Source: Bacteroidota bacterium
GTDB lineage: Bacteria; Bacteroidota; Bacteroidia; Bacteroidales; VadinHA17
NCBI GenBank assembly: GCA_003250475.1
Contig: QKGI01000008.1
Span: 1 to 63,095, forward strand
DNA length: 63,095 nucleotides
Direction: 5' to 3'
The translations under genes and the position numbers were made by a program. This document shows, piece after piece, positions 46,432 to 54,814 of the stretch; the stretch's first letter is position 1; the number at the start of each line of letters is the position of its first letter. The notes under the pieces are model-generated. The model was not told where the DNA came from. It saw only the letters and a list, made by a program, of their open reading frames with translations, and did not search any database.

Positions 46432-47544
46432 TCATTTTTGAAGTTCCATCTTTCCATTAAAGCAGATACCCTGCAGATTCATATTCTCGTCGGTTATTAT
46501 CAGGTCAGCCCTGGCTCCGGGAGCTATAATACCCCTGTCCTTTATCTTCAGCAACCGGGCTGGGTACAGCGAGGCCATCCTTAACGCTTCGTACCGGTCA
46601 ATACCGGCATGTACAATGCAGTTTCTCACCGCCTCAAGCATTGTCAGCCTGGCACCGGATAATGTCCCGTCAGAGAGAGTGTACCTGTCATCTTTCCTGA
46701 CATGCTGATAGGCTCCGTTGTCGTTTTCTTCCACCGCATCAGAAACCAGTAAAAGTCTCTCCCTCATAATTTTCTTTGCTATAGCAAGCATCTCATAGCT
46801 GACATGTATACCGTCGGCGATGATGCTGGCAAGGGCGACGTCCGAGTTAAAGACAGCTCCGGGCAGCCCCGGGTCACGGTGGTGGATTGATGACATGGCA
46901 TTGAAGAGATGGGTGGTGGTGTCTATACCCATCTCAAAGCCGGCTGCCGCTTCTTTATAAGTTGCGTTGCTGTGTCCTGCAGATACGATCACAGAGGCTT
47001 TTTTCAACAAATTTATTATTTCTGACGAACACACCTCAGGAGCAACAGTCATCATCCTGATAGCGCCTCCGGCTTCGCTGAGGAGTGCATTGACATTTTC
47101 TGCGGAAGGTTTTTTTATAAGCTCCCTTGCATGTGCTCCTCTCTTTACCATACTAATGAAAGGGCCTTCGAGGTGAAGCCCGATAACGGCCGGGTGATGA
47201 CTATGCCTGTATGCCATGAAAGCATCACGGTAGACCCTGTCGCTGTTAGTCGGCAATGCAATGAGGAAGCCGGTGGTACCTGTTGACACTATTGATTCTG
47301 CGATTTTCCCCAAAGCTTCAGGCACCGGGTTGGCAGAGAAGAGATATCCACCGCCACCGGCTATCTGCAAATCGATGAGTCCCGCAGAGACCATGTGACC
47401 CCGGCAATCGACGCGAAGGGCATCATCATCCGGTGTGTCACCATCGGCAAAACCTGTTATACGGTCGTCTTCAGTCACAAGCACCCTGTCACGTACCAGC
47501 TCCCGGCCTGTAAAAAACTTCGCGTTATAAAAGATTGTCCTCAT
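46432..47544 (-). CDS. nagA: N-acetylglucosamine-6-phosphate deacetylase
   Basis: The 370-residue protein matches NagA: metal-binding HLEGPFIS, then AGHSNATYKEA, HLFNAMSSIHHRDPG, and LLVSDAVE, where the catalytic aspartate sits. It removes the acetyl group from GlcNAc-6-phosphate, giving glucosamine-6-phosphate for glycolysis. It heads the minus-strand run nagA-ROK-MFS-SIS-UroD-like-patatin with gaps of 0-21 bases. No nagB is seen in the window. Confidence 0.93.
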   Translation of the reverse strand: MRTIFYNAKFFTGRELVRDRVLVTEDDRITGFADGDTPDDDALRVDCRGHMVSAGLIDLQIAGGGGYLFSANPVPEALGKIAESIVSTGTTGFLIALPTNSDRVYRDAFMAYRHSHHPAVIGLHLEGPFISMVKRGAHARELIKKPSAENVNALLSEAGGAIRMMTVAPEVCSSEIINLLKKASVIVSAGHSNATYKEAAAGFEMGIDTTTHLFNAMSSIHHRDPGLPGAVFNSDVALASIIADGIHVSYEMLAIAKKIMRERLLLVSDAVEENDNGAYQHVRKDDRYTLSDGTLSGARLTMLEAVRNCIVHAGIDRYEALRMASLYPARLLKIKDRGIIAPGARADLIITDENMNLQGICFNGKMELQK

Positions 47545-47581
47545 AAGGTTATCCCGTAACAGTCAGATCAATTTCTTTTAA

Positions 47582-48670
47582 TCATTCAAACAGTCTTCTC
47601 ATCAGACTTCCAGAAAAAACGGATCTTTTCCTGAATTGTGTCAGCAACGAATCATTTATAGACTGCAGCCGAACGGCCATCTCCTTCAGCCTGAAGAATC
47701 CTGTTTCCCCCATTGCGTCAATAAAAGCAACTCCGTAAAGGCTAAGGACATTCTCTTTATTGTCCAGCTTTGCCGGCATGATTTTTCTTTTGAACCTTTT
47801 GTATTCAGGTGCAAATATCCTGAATATTCTGCCCAGATCCCTTACCGAGGCTATATGATATCCGCAATTATCACAACGGTATGCCGTGAAGTAGTTGTTC
47901 CTGAAGATAGTCTTGGGTGCTGCAGAACTGCAATAGGGGCAAATGAGGTCACCGGCCGGCTCTTCAGAAGCATTGTTGAAAAATGAGATGAAAGCGGGCC
48001 TGAAAGGAGAGAGGATGTTTGTGTATTGCACCACCTTCAGATTCTGATAAAGAATAAGGTATAGATACGGCAGTAAAAGGAAGTTGTAAAAGGGACTGAA
48101 TGCCAGGGCGTCAAAGACACCATGAAGCATGCTTGCTACCAGCAATGCAAAGACAACAAGGGTGAAAGGCTTGTTCTCCTTCTTGTACCTGTACCATGCA
48201 TAGCCGATGATCACACTGAAGGCGATATGCGCCGGTGTGCTTATGAAGGCCCTGAAAACCAGAAGATACTGGCTGTTCTCTCCGGCATTGGCATAGAAGA
48301 AGTTCTCGATGATTGAGAATCCCAGGGCTACGCAGGCCATATAAATTATTCCGTCGGTCAGCTCGTTGAATTGTCTCCTGACAAGATTATAGACAATCAC
48401 CAGTCCCGCCAGTTTGGCAAATTCCTCAACCGGGCCTATGACAAGGAATGAACCGATGGTGTTGCTGATAAGGCTTGAGTTGATGCCTGCCATCTCAAGC
48501 AACTCGTAAATGACAAGTGCAATAATTACCGATGATACGCCGCCGGCAAAAAAGGCAAGCAGCATAGCAACAAAAGTCTCCTTCTCGTATATATCAAAAC
48601 TCCTGATCCAGGTAATGATGATGACGCCGATTACAGCTGACAGAAAGACACTCAGGACAAAGAAGCTCAT
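47582..48670 (-). CDS. PrsW-type intramembrane protease with zinc ribbon
   Basis: The 362-residue protein has about eight membrane helices and the PrsW family residues: EExxK at Glu82-Glu83-Lys86 (PVEEFAK), FxxxE with Glu122, His148 in TPAHIAF, and His183 in MLHGVFD. PrsW cuts anti-sigma factors in Bacillus. A C-terminal extension (about 235-362) carries two CxxC pairs (Cys244/247 and Cys266/269) forming a zinc-ribbon. That part may bind nucleic acid or protein. It lies 37 bases upstream of nagA on the same strand. Confidence 0.85.
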   Translation of the reverse strand: MSFFVLSVFLSAVIGVIIITWIRSFDIYEKETFVAMLLAFFAGGVSSVIIALVIYELLEMAGINSSLISNTIGSFLVIGPVEEFAKLAGLVIVYNLVRRQFNELTDGIIYMACVALGFSIIENFFYANAGENSQYLLVFRAFISTPAHIAFSVIIGYAWYRYKKENKPFTLVVFALLVASMLHGVFDALAFSPFYNFLLLPYLYLILYQNLKVVQYTNILSPFRPAFISFFNNASEEPAGDLICPYCSSAAPKTIFRNNYFTAYRCDNCGYHIASVRDLGRIFRIFAPEYKRFKRKIMPAKLDNKENVLSLYGVAFIDAMGETGFFRLKEMAVRLQSINDSLLTQFRKRSVFSGSLMRRLFE

Positions 48671-48721
48671 AGGCCTGTTAAAAAGCAGTTACAATTCTTC
48701 CGTGAATAACAACCTTCCTTT

Positions 48722-50278
48722 TTACTTCGTTTTCTTCAGATCAAGGTCGTGAAAATCGTAGCTGAAGTCCGTAAGCGGTGAGATTGCTTCCATTCTCAGG
48801 GATTCGGGCTTCCCCTCCCTGTCAAGGCAGAAAACGGCATAAGCATCGGCATCCAGGGTCCTGTCGTCCCATCTGACGATAAACGTATTACCCGTATAAT
48901 AAAGCATGTCACCCCTGAGTCTGGGTGAGTTTACCGACCTGAACCTTAGTTTGCTGCCGCTCTGTGAGATGATTATATCACCGAACCAGTTGTCGGTGTA
49001 TGTCCCGGTATATGCCATGACATCGACCGGTTGTTTTGCCCGGGCACGCTGGGCTTCAACCTTAGCCCAGACCTCGTCAGTGATCTTTTTTGCCGCTGCC
49101 TCGCTTCTCAGCGTATTCTCCCTGAGCATTTCCACCCAGTCGTTACCCCTGACACCCAGGTAGCCGTCTTTGATAGCGTTGGTGACAGCTGTAAAGGCAG
49201 CACCTGCCTGCTGATTTGTGAAGACAATGATACCCAGTTTAAGCTCTGGTAACAGGGTAACCTGGGTCACAATACCCATAAGTCCACCGGTGTGGGAGGC
49301 CTGGAAGTATCCGCAGACATCAGTGAGGCGCCATCCCAGGCCGTACCCTGCGAAATGACTTCTGTAAGGACCGCCGTCTCTGACAGGTATTATGGTCTGT
49401 GGTGTCCACATCTCACGGTGGACTCTTTCGCTGAATATCTGTTTATTCTTGTCCTCGCCGTACCTTCCGTCATTCATCTGCATGATTACCCACTTGCTCA
49501 TGTCGGCCACACTGCTGAAAATACCTCCGGCAGGGTTGTGGACGTCACTCTCATGCTTCGGCACTACCTGCAGCACACCATCGACAGGAACATGGGCGTC
49601 AATGATGTTCGACCTGTCTTTCAGCCTGTTGATTGAAGCAACAGAATGGTCCATACCCAGGGGGCGCATTATGTTCTCCTCAATAAAATCCTCCCAGCTC
49701 ATGCCTGAGACTCTCTCAACCACCACTCCGGCAACTATGTAAAGCAGGTTGTCATAATCATATTTTGTGCGGAAAGGTGAAGTCTGTTTCAGGTATCTCA
49801 GGTTGTGAATGATATCATTTCGTGTGAAGGAGGCCGAATCAGGCCACATCATAAGATCACCGGCACCCAGGCCCATACCGCTGCGATGGGTAAGGAGATC
49901 CTTGATATTAAAATCTTCAGTCACATATGAGTTATATAACCTGAATTCCGGGATGATATCTGTCACTTTGGTTTCCCATGTCAGTTTTCCCTCATCGATG
50001 AGGATACCCAGTGCGGCAGAGGTAAAGGCTTTGGAATTGGATGCTATACCAAAGAGAGTGTTTTCATCCATCTTTTTCCCTGTGGCTATCGAACTGACGC
50101 CATAACCTTTCATATGCACAACCTTGCCGTCCTTAACCACGGCAACGGCAATACCGGGAACATTGAAAGCCTGCATGGTCTGCTCGGTGATCTTATCTAT
50201 CTCCTTTGACGTAAGGGGTTGAGAGTAAGAGGTTAAATAGACCAGCAGCAATAACGAAAGGGAAACGATCTTTTTCAT
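48722..50278 (-). CDS. Beta-lactamase-family serine hydrolase
   Basis: The 518-residue protein (start at ATG 50278; another ATG at 50290 adds four residues) has a signal peptide ending near SYSQ. It has the serine beta-lactamase/D-peptidase motifs: SNSK with Ser80 and Lys83, and YDN with Tyr175 and Asn177. A C-terminal DUF3471 domain begins with YTGTYTDNWFG. Family members are esterases, peptidases or beta-lactamases. The upstream extension of the frame to 50437 lacks a signal peptide and is not needed. It is the last gene before a long non-coding gap. Confidence 0.85.
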   Translation of the reverse strand: MKKIVSLSLLLLVYLTSYSQPLTSKEIDKITEQTMQAFNVPGIAVAVVKDGKVVHMKGYGVSSIATGKKMDENTLFGIASNSKAFTSAALGILIDEGKLTWETKVTDIIPEFRLYNSYVTEDFNIKDLLTHRSGMGLGAGDLMMWPDSASFTRNDIIHNLRYLKQTSPFRTKYDYDNLLYIVAGVVVERVSGMSWEDFIEENIMRPLGMDHSVASINRLKDRSNIIDAHVPVDGVLQVVPKHESDVHNPAGGIFSSVADMSKWVIMQMNDGRYGEDKNKQIFSERVHREMWTPQTIIPVRDGGPYRSHFAGYGLGWRLTDVCGYFQASHTGGLMGIVTQVTLLPELKLGIIVFTNQQAGAAFTAVTNAIKDGYLGVRGNDWVEMLRENTLRSEAAAKKITDEVWAKVEAQRARAKQPVDVMAYTGTYTDNWFGDIIISQSGSKLRFRSVNSPRLRGDMLYYTGNTFIVRWDDRTLDADAYAVFCLDREGKPESLRMEAISPLTDFSYDFHDLDLKKTK

Positions 50279-50440
50279 CTTTGATTTCATTTGAAATTGA
50301 GCGATTAAAGTTAGTATTATTGGCGTTATTATGATACATGCATAAATGTCGTGACTGAAGTTTTTAATGTCAGCCACGCAGAACCTGTGACAGGTGACCG
50401 GGTTAAAAATATCATCCGGGGCCATACCTACCCGCACAGT

Positions 50441-50462
50441 ATGGTGAAACTGACCATTTTTT
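50441..50462 (+). terminator. Small hairpin plus T-run, possible attenuator
   Basis: ATGGT and ACCAT flank a seven-base loop and are followed by six Ts. The upstream stem CCATAC/GTATGG (50422-50444) shares bases with it, so the two structures exclude each other. That arrangement is typical of attenuators but short; it might be chance. Confidence 0.3.
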
Positions 50463-50592
50463 CCCGGTTCTTCATTAAATCTTCATAAATGGAATTATAA
50501 TTTTCGATGTTAAATTTTTGATGCAGAACGGATCCTAAGTATTCGCGAAGCAACATACCTACTTTCTTTCCATAAGTCCGTTTTAATGCTGA

Positions 50593-50633
50593 GAAGACTG
50601 CCGGTACCCCAATCCGGTGGTCTTCCGTTTTTT
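50593..50633 (+). terminator. Twelve-pair hairpin with T-run upstream of the opine dehydrogenase
   Basis: GAAGACTGCCGG pairs with CCGGTGGTCTTC (two G-T wobbles) around a nine-base loop, then CG and six Ts follow. On the plus strand it looks like an intrinsic terminator. No plus-strand gene lies upstream for about 14 kb, so it may terminate a leader RNA that starts in the gap. Confidence 0.55.
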
Positions 50634-50643
50634 GCCGTTTTCC

Positions 50644-50672
50644 TTGTTTTTTTCAGGGATTTTCTTATCTTG
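50644..50672 (+). promoter_or_regulatory. Putative promoter of the opine dehydrogenase cluster
   Basis: TTG at 50644-50646, a 19-base spacer and TATCTTG at 50666-50672 resemble TTG/TAnnTTTG but miss one T. If real, transcription begins near 50680 and the translation start is 50688 or 50700. Confidence 0.35.
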
Positions 50673-50687
50673 CTAAAGAGTGGCAAC

Positions 50688-51809
50688 ATGCAGTGGATCA
50701 TGCAAGGCTCAGGAACAAAAGAGTGCTACACAGTTGCCGTTCTCGGGGCAGGCCATGGAGGTATGGCGATGGCTGCTCATCTGGCGCTGATGGGGCATAA
50801 GGTCAACCTGTTCAACAGGGGAGAAGAGCGACTTTGGGGTGTGCGGTCCTCAGGTGCTATTGAGATCATAGGTGAGGTTGAGGGCTTCGGAGAGCTGAAT
50901 ATGGCCACCACCTTAATCGGAGAGGCAATTAAGGGTGTGGAGCTTGTGATGGTCGTGGTACCGGCCTTTGGCCACCGCTGGATGGCTGAACAGATTGCAC
51001 CGCATCTTGTTGACGGACAGATAATAGTACTTCATCCGGGCAGAACCCTGGGGGCTCTTGAGTTCAGGCAGGTATTGACGGCGGCAGGCGTGAAGGCGGA
51101 TGTCATTATTGCTGAGGCCCAGACATTTATTTATGCTTCCCGTGCTACCGGTCCGTCACAGGTACGTATATTCAGGATCAAGCACTCAATACCTGTTGCC
51201 TCGTTGAGGGCTCACCTGATACCAAGGGTGATTGAGAGCCTGAGGCGATTCTACCCGCAGTTTGTACCTGGAGATAATATCTTTAAGACAAGCTTTGAAA
51301 ATGTAGGGAGCGTATTTCACCCGGCTCTATGCGTTATGAACGCCGGCTGGATTGAAAACGAGGTCGACTTTCAGTTTTACCATGAAGGCGTCACCTCCTC
51401 TGTCGCAAAAATACTCGAGAGGATAGATGATGAGCGTGTCAGGGTTGCAGAGGCCCTGGGTATCAGGGCTATCACCGCCAGGCAGTGGCTCTACATGGCA
51501 TACAGCACCGCCGGCAAGTCCCTGTTTGAATCCATGAAGAAAAACTCAGGTTACAGGGGTATCCTGGCGCCCAGGTCATTGAGGATGAGATACCTTGAAG
51601 AAGACGTGCCCTATAGCCTCGTCCCGATGGCCTCACTGGGAAAGATGCTCGGCGTTAATACCGAAACGATTGATTCGATAATATTAATGGGGTCAATCCT
51701 TAATTCGACTGACTACAGGTCTGCCGGCCGGACGGTGGAGAATCTCGGTATTGCAGGCATGAGCCTTAGGGACCTAAGGCTTCTTGCCATCGGTGAGACC
51801 GGGAAATGA
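50688..51809 (+). CDS. Octopine/nopaline (opine) dehydrogenase-family protein
   Basis: The protein has an N-terminal Rossmann fold (VAVLGAGHGGMAMAAHL, about 15-32) and the C-terminal octopine dehydrogenase domain. NVGSVFHPALCVMNAG carries the catalytic histidine (His211), and EEDVPYSLVP is the conserved later segment. I choose ATG 50688 (373 residues); 50700 is possible. Upstream in-frame ATG 50586 would add about 34 hydrophobic residues. Opine dehydrogenases reduce an imine formed between an amino acid and a keto acid, using NAD(P)H. The next gene starts 16 bases after the stop. Its amino and keto partners are unknown. Confidence 0.82.
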   Translation: MQWIMQGSGTKECYTVAVLGAGHGGMAMAAHLALMGHKVNLFNRGEERLWGVRSSGAIEIIGEVEGFGELNMATTLIGEAIKGVELVMVVVPAFGHRWMAEQIAPHLVDGQIIVLHPGRTLGALEFRQVLTAAGVKADVIIAEAQTFIYASRATGPSQVRIFRIKHSIPVASLRAHLIPRVIESLRRFYPQFVPGDNIFKTSFENVGSVFHPALCVMNAGWIENEVDFQFYHEGVTSSVAKILERIDDERVRVAEALGIRAITARQWLYMAYSTAGKSLFESMKKNSGYRGILAPRSLRMRYLEEDVPYSLVPMASLGKMLGVNTETIDSIILMGSILNSTDYRSAGRTVENLGIAGMSLRDLRLLAIGETGK

Positions 51810-51825
51810 ACGAAGAAAATATATC

Positions 51826-53466
51826 ATGAAAAAGATCCTTGGTGCTGCCATTGGCAGCTGCGTGCACGTAGGCGGGCTGAATCATTTCCTGAAGATAGCC
51901 GGGAGTGAAGGCTTTTCAACCGTCTCCTGTGGTCCGGCAGTGCCTCTGAAGAGACTCATCCGTATCATAAAAGAGGAGAAGCCTGATATAGTTGCTCTCA
52001 GCTATCGTCTGACACCGGACTCGGCATCCTCCCTTTTCAGTGAGCTGAAGAGGGAGCTTGAGGCGGCAGGTATCAAGGGTCAGCGCATGATATTCGGCGG
52101 TACGCCGCCTGTGGTGGCTGTAGCATCAGTCACCGGCCTCTTCGAACGTCTCTTTGACGGCACTGAGCCACCAGGGTCTGTCAGGGAATATCTCCGCGGC
52201 AGCGGAGGCAGCGCTACACACACCAGGGAGGCAGGGACACTGACAGGACGCATAGGGCAGAAGTATCCATATCCGCTCCTAAGGCATCATTTCGGCCGCC
52301 CTACAGTTGAGGAGACTCTTGACGGCGTGGAGAAGATAGCTTATGCAGGGGTTCTCGATATCATCTCCCTGGGCCCTGACCAGAATGCCCAGGAACACTT
52401 CTTTCACCCTGAGGAGATGGATCACAGCCAGGATGGTGCCGGCGGCGTACCGTTACGCAGCGCTGCAGACATGGAAGCAATATACCGGCGCTCACGCTGC
52501 GGCAACTACCCGCTGGTGAGATGCTATGCAGGGACCCGTGACCAGATACGATGGGCAGAGATGAGTGTGGCCACAATAAATAACGCGTGGGGAGCTATAC
52601 CGTTGTGCTGGTACAGCGTTGTCGACGGCAGGTCTGCAAGGACGGTGGAAGAGGCAATACATGAACACAGGCAGGTGATGTCATGGTATGCTGCCAGAGA
52701 CATACCTGTAGAGGTCAATGAGTCACATCAATGGAGCCTTCGCGATGCCCATGACTCCCTGGCGGTGACAATGGCATTCCTTGCAGCTTATAACGCCAAG
52801 AAGGCAGGGGTGAAGGACTACGTGTCACAGTATATGTTCAACACACCCCCGGGAACATCTGCTGAAATGGATATAGCAAAGATGCTTGCCAAGCAGGAGC
52901 TGATAGAGGGGCTCGTGGACTCTGATTTTAAGGTCTACAGGGAGGTGCGTGCCGGCCTGGCTCACTTCTCTTCCAACCCCTATTACGCCAAAGGGCAGCT
53001 CGCGGCATCAGCGGTGATAAGCCTTGCCCTGAAACCTCATATCCTTCATGTGGTCGGCTTCAGTGAGGGTGATCATGCAATATATCCCGAGGAACTGATA
53101 GAGAGCTGTGATATTGTCCATGGTGTCCTTCACAATACGCTCCACGGGCTGCCTGACATGACCTCAGGCGAAAGGGTAGAGCAACGCAGGAGGGAGCTCA
53201 TTGAGGAGGCCGGGATACTCCTTGAAGCACTAAACGACTATGGCAATGATAAAAGTGAAGATCCCTGGTCAGACCCCGCTGTCATCGCTGGTGCTATCAG
53301 GACAGGTCTTTTCGATGCGCCCCACTTCCTTAATAATGAGCATCTATGCGGAAAGATAGTAACGAAGCTGATTGATGGAGCTTGGTATGCTGTTGACCCG
53401 GATAGCGGAAACATAACAGGTGAGAAATTAAGAACTGATAAACTGAGAAAGACATGGCAGGGATAG
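51826..53466 (+). CDS. Cobalamin-binding protein with glutamate-mutase-like C-terminal part
   Basis: The 546-residue protein (ATG 51826; an upstream TTG is not needed) begins with a B12-binding domain (about 1-125). The pattern is CVHVGG with His14 (the family has DxHxxG; Asp is Cys12 here), VALSYRL with Ser59, and FGG at 90-92. The remainder, about 150-540, contains ISLGPDQNAQEHFF and VNESHQWSLRDAHDSLAVTMAF. It recalls the TIM-barrel E subunit of glutamate mutase, which has a similar HQW segment. So S-like and E-like parts seem to be fused. It should carry out a radical carbon-skeleton or amino-group shift. Substrate unknown. It overlaps the next gene by 13 bases. Confidence 0.72.
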   Translation: MKKILGAAIGSCVHVGGLNHFLKIAGSEGFSTVSCGPAVPLKRLIRIIKEEKPDIVALSYRLTPDSASSLFSELKRELEAAGIKGQRMIFGGTPPVVAVASVTGLFERLFDGTEPPGSVREYLRGSGGSATHTREAGTLTGRIGQKYPYPLLRHHFGRPTVEETLDGVEKIAYAGVLDIISLGPDQNAQEHFFHPEEMDHSQDGAGGVPLRSAADMEAIYRRSRCGNYPLVRCYAGTRDQIRWAEMSVATINNAWGAIPLCWYSVVDGRSARTVEEAIHEHRQVMSWYAARDIPVEVNESHQWSLRDAHDSLAVTMAFLAAYNAKKAGVKDYVSQYMFNTPPGTSAEMDIAKMLAKQELIEGLVDSDFKVYREVRAGLAHFSSNPYYAKGQLAASAVISLALKPHILHVVGFSEGDHAIYPEELIESCDIVHGVLHNTLHGLPDMTSGERVEQRRRELIEEAGILLEALNDYGNDKSEDPWSDPAVIAGAIRTGLFDAPHFLNNEHLCGKIVTKLIDGAWYAVDPDSGNITGEKLRTDKLRKTWQG

Positions 53467-54800
53467 CAGGACTGGCAAAGAAGGATTCGTACGGCGAGGT
53501 GGCTTATATGCTTGACAGGATAGCCCACCGGGGAAGGATGCGGAGAAAAATATTTGAAGCGGAAGGTACTACGATGGGTGTGGTATGGAATGAAACAGGA
53601 TTTGATATGTTCTCCGAGTCGGCAGGGATGAACTTCGTCCGTGATATTGCCGGACCGGGACACTATGCAACCGTTATGGCTGATAACGGCACCTTCATCT
53701 TCTCCCGCGACGGATTGGGGGTGGCCCCGCTGTATAGAGGGAAATACAGTGACGGGACACTCTGTTTTGCCTCTGAAGTGAAGGCTATGATACCTGGAGT
53801 CTCAGGTATAGAAGAGGTGACCCCGGGGGAAGGTGACAGCGAACAATTGCATCAGCATCTTTCTCTTTCTGCAGAGACCAAACCCACCACCACCGACCCG
53901 GAGACCATATCATCAGAGCTGAGGAGCCTTCTTGATAACGCTGTCTCCTCAACTATCAGAGATGAAGATACAGGAACATGGCTCTCCGGGGGACTTGATT
54001 CCGCGGCTGTCTCAGCCCTGGCTTCGAGGTATACGGGGAGACTGAAGACCTTCACTGCAGGTCTTGAAGGATCACCTGACCTCGAGTGTGCTGCGCAGAC
54101 TGCTAAACACCTTGGCTCCGAGCATCATGAAGCAGTGGTGACCGTCGATGATCTTGTCGCCGTTCTCCCCGATGTCATCTGGCACCTTGAATCTTTTGAT
54201 CCCCTGCTGGTACGTTCCTCAGTTCTGAATTTTATCGTGTCACGGATTGCATCTGACCATGTATCGGATATATTCTCCGGTGAAGGAGCAGATGAGCTCT
54301 TCGCAGGCTACAGGTACCTGCGTGACCTGCCCGGCGAAAGCCTGCCGGATGAATTGCTGAGGATTACCGGCAACCTGCATAATACAGCACTGCAGAGGGT
54401 AGACAGGTGCGCCACTGCCTACGGCACCACCGCTCATGTTATTTTTACCTATCCTGACGTTGTGAATTATGCCCTTTCAATACCTCATGAACTGAAGATT
54501 GTCAATGGTGTGGAGAAATGGATACTGCGGCAGGCTGTTGATGATCTGCTTCCCCATAAGATAGCCTGGAGGCCAAAGGCCAAATTCTGGGAAGGCGGCG
54601 GCGTGAAAGAAAAGCTGGCGGAGATTGCCGGGAAGAATATTTCTGACAATGATTTCCGCAATGAACGTCAGCTCCCAAACGGATGGGTATTATCAGGCAG
54701 GGAGGAACTATGGTATTACCGTATCTTCAGGGATTACTTCGGAGACGATATCACGCTGTCATGGATGGGCAGGTCTGATGTTGCCCCTGATGAGACATGA
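53454..54800 (+). CDS. Asparagine-synthetase-like ligase without glutaminase cysteine
   Basis: The 448-residue protein has both domains of asparagine synthetase B. The N-terminal Ntn part begins MAGIAGL where active enzymes have MCGIxG, so the nucleophile Cys2 is Ala, and HRGPD is HRGRM. The C-terminal ATP pyrophosphatase domain is intact: SGGLDS at 178-183, then FSGEGADELFAGY. It cannot use glutamine by the normal route; it could use free ammonia or an internal amine. Loss of Cys2 is also known in beta-lactam and carbapenam synthetases, which close rings. It overlaps the cobalamin gene by 13 bases. Confidence 0.85.
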   Translation: MAGIAGLAKKDSYGEVAYMLDRIAHRGRMRRKIFEAEGTTMGVVWNETGFDMFSESAGMNFVRDIAGPGHYATVMADNGTFIFSRDGLGVAPLYRGKYSDGTLCFASEVKAMIPGVSGIEEVTPGEGDSEQLHQHLSLSAETKPTTTDPETISSELRSLLDNAVSSTIRDEDTGTWLSGGLDSAAVSALASRYTGRLKTFTAGLEGSPDLECAAQTAKHLGSEHHEAVVTVDDLVAVLPDVIWHLESFDPLLVRSSVLNFIVSRIASDHVSDIFSGEGADELFAGYRYLRDLPGESLPDELLRITGNLHNTALQRVDRCATAYGTTAHVIFTYPDVVNYALSIPHELKIVNGVEKWILRQAVDDLLPHKIAWRPKAKFWEGGGVKEKLAEIAGKNISDNDFRNERQLPNGWVLSGREELWYYRIFRDYFGDDITLSWMGRSDVAPDET

Positions 54801-54814
54801 TCCGCGCTGCAGGC

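Larger units (their letters stand above)
50279..50687. other. Non-coding region with hairpins between divergent genes
   Basis: About 400 bases hold no supportable gene. Inverted repeats in order are 50350-50378 (nine-pair stem with one mismatch), 50383-50395 (ACCTGT G ACAGGT), 50422-50444 (CCATAC...GTATGG) competing with 50441-50457 (ATGGT...ACCAT then six Ts), and 50593-50625 followed by Ts. An open frame from the ATG at 50586 would add a hydrophobic tail to the dehydrogenase, but is not needed. Confidence 0.55.

Noticed and set aside
50279-50437. Upstream extension of the serine hydrolase to 50437
   Set aside because: The internal ATG at 50278 directly precedes a normal signal peptide; the extension would bury it.
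50586-50687. N-terminal hydrophobic extension of the opine dehydrogenase from ATG 50586
   Set aside because: It would put a membrane-like segment before a cytoplasmic Rossmann fold, and a hairpin with T-run and a possible promoter lie within it; 50688 fits the family better.
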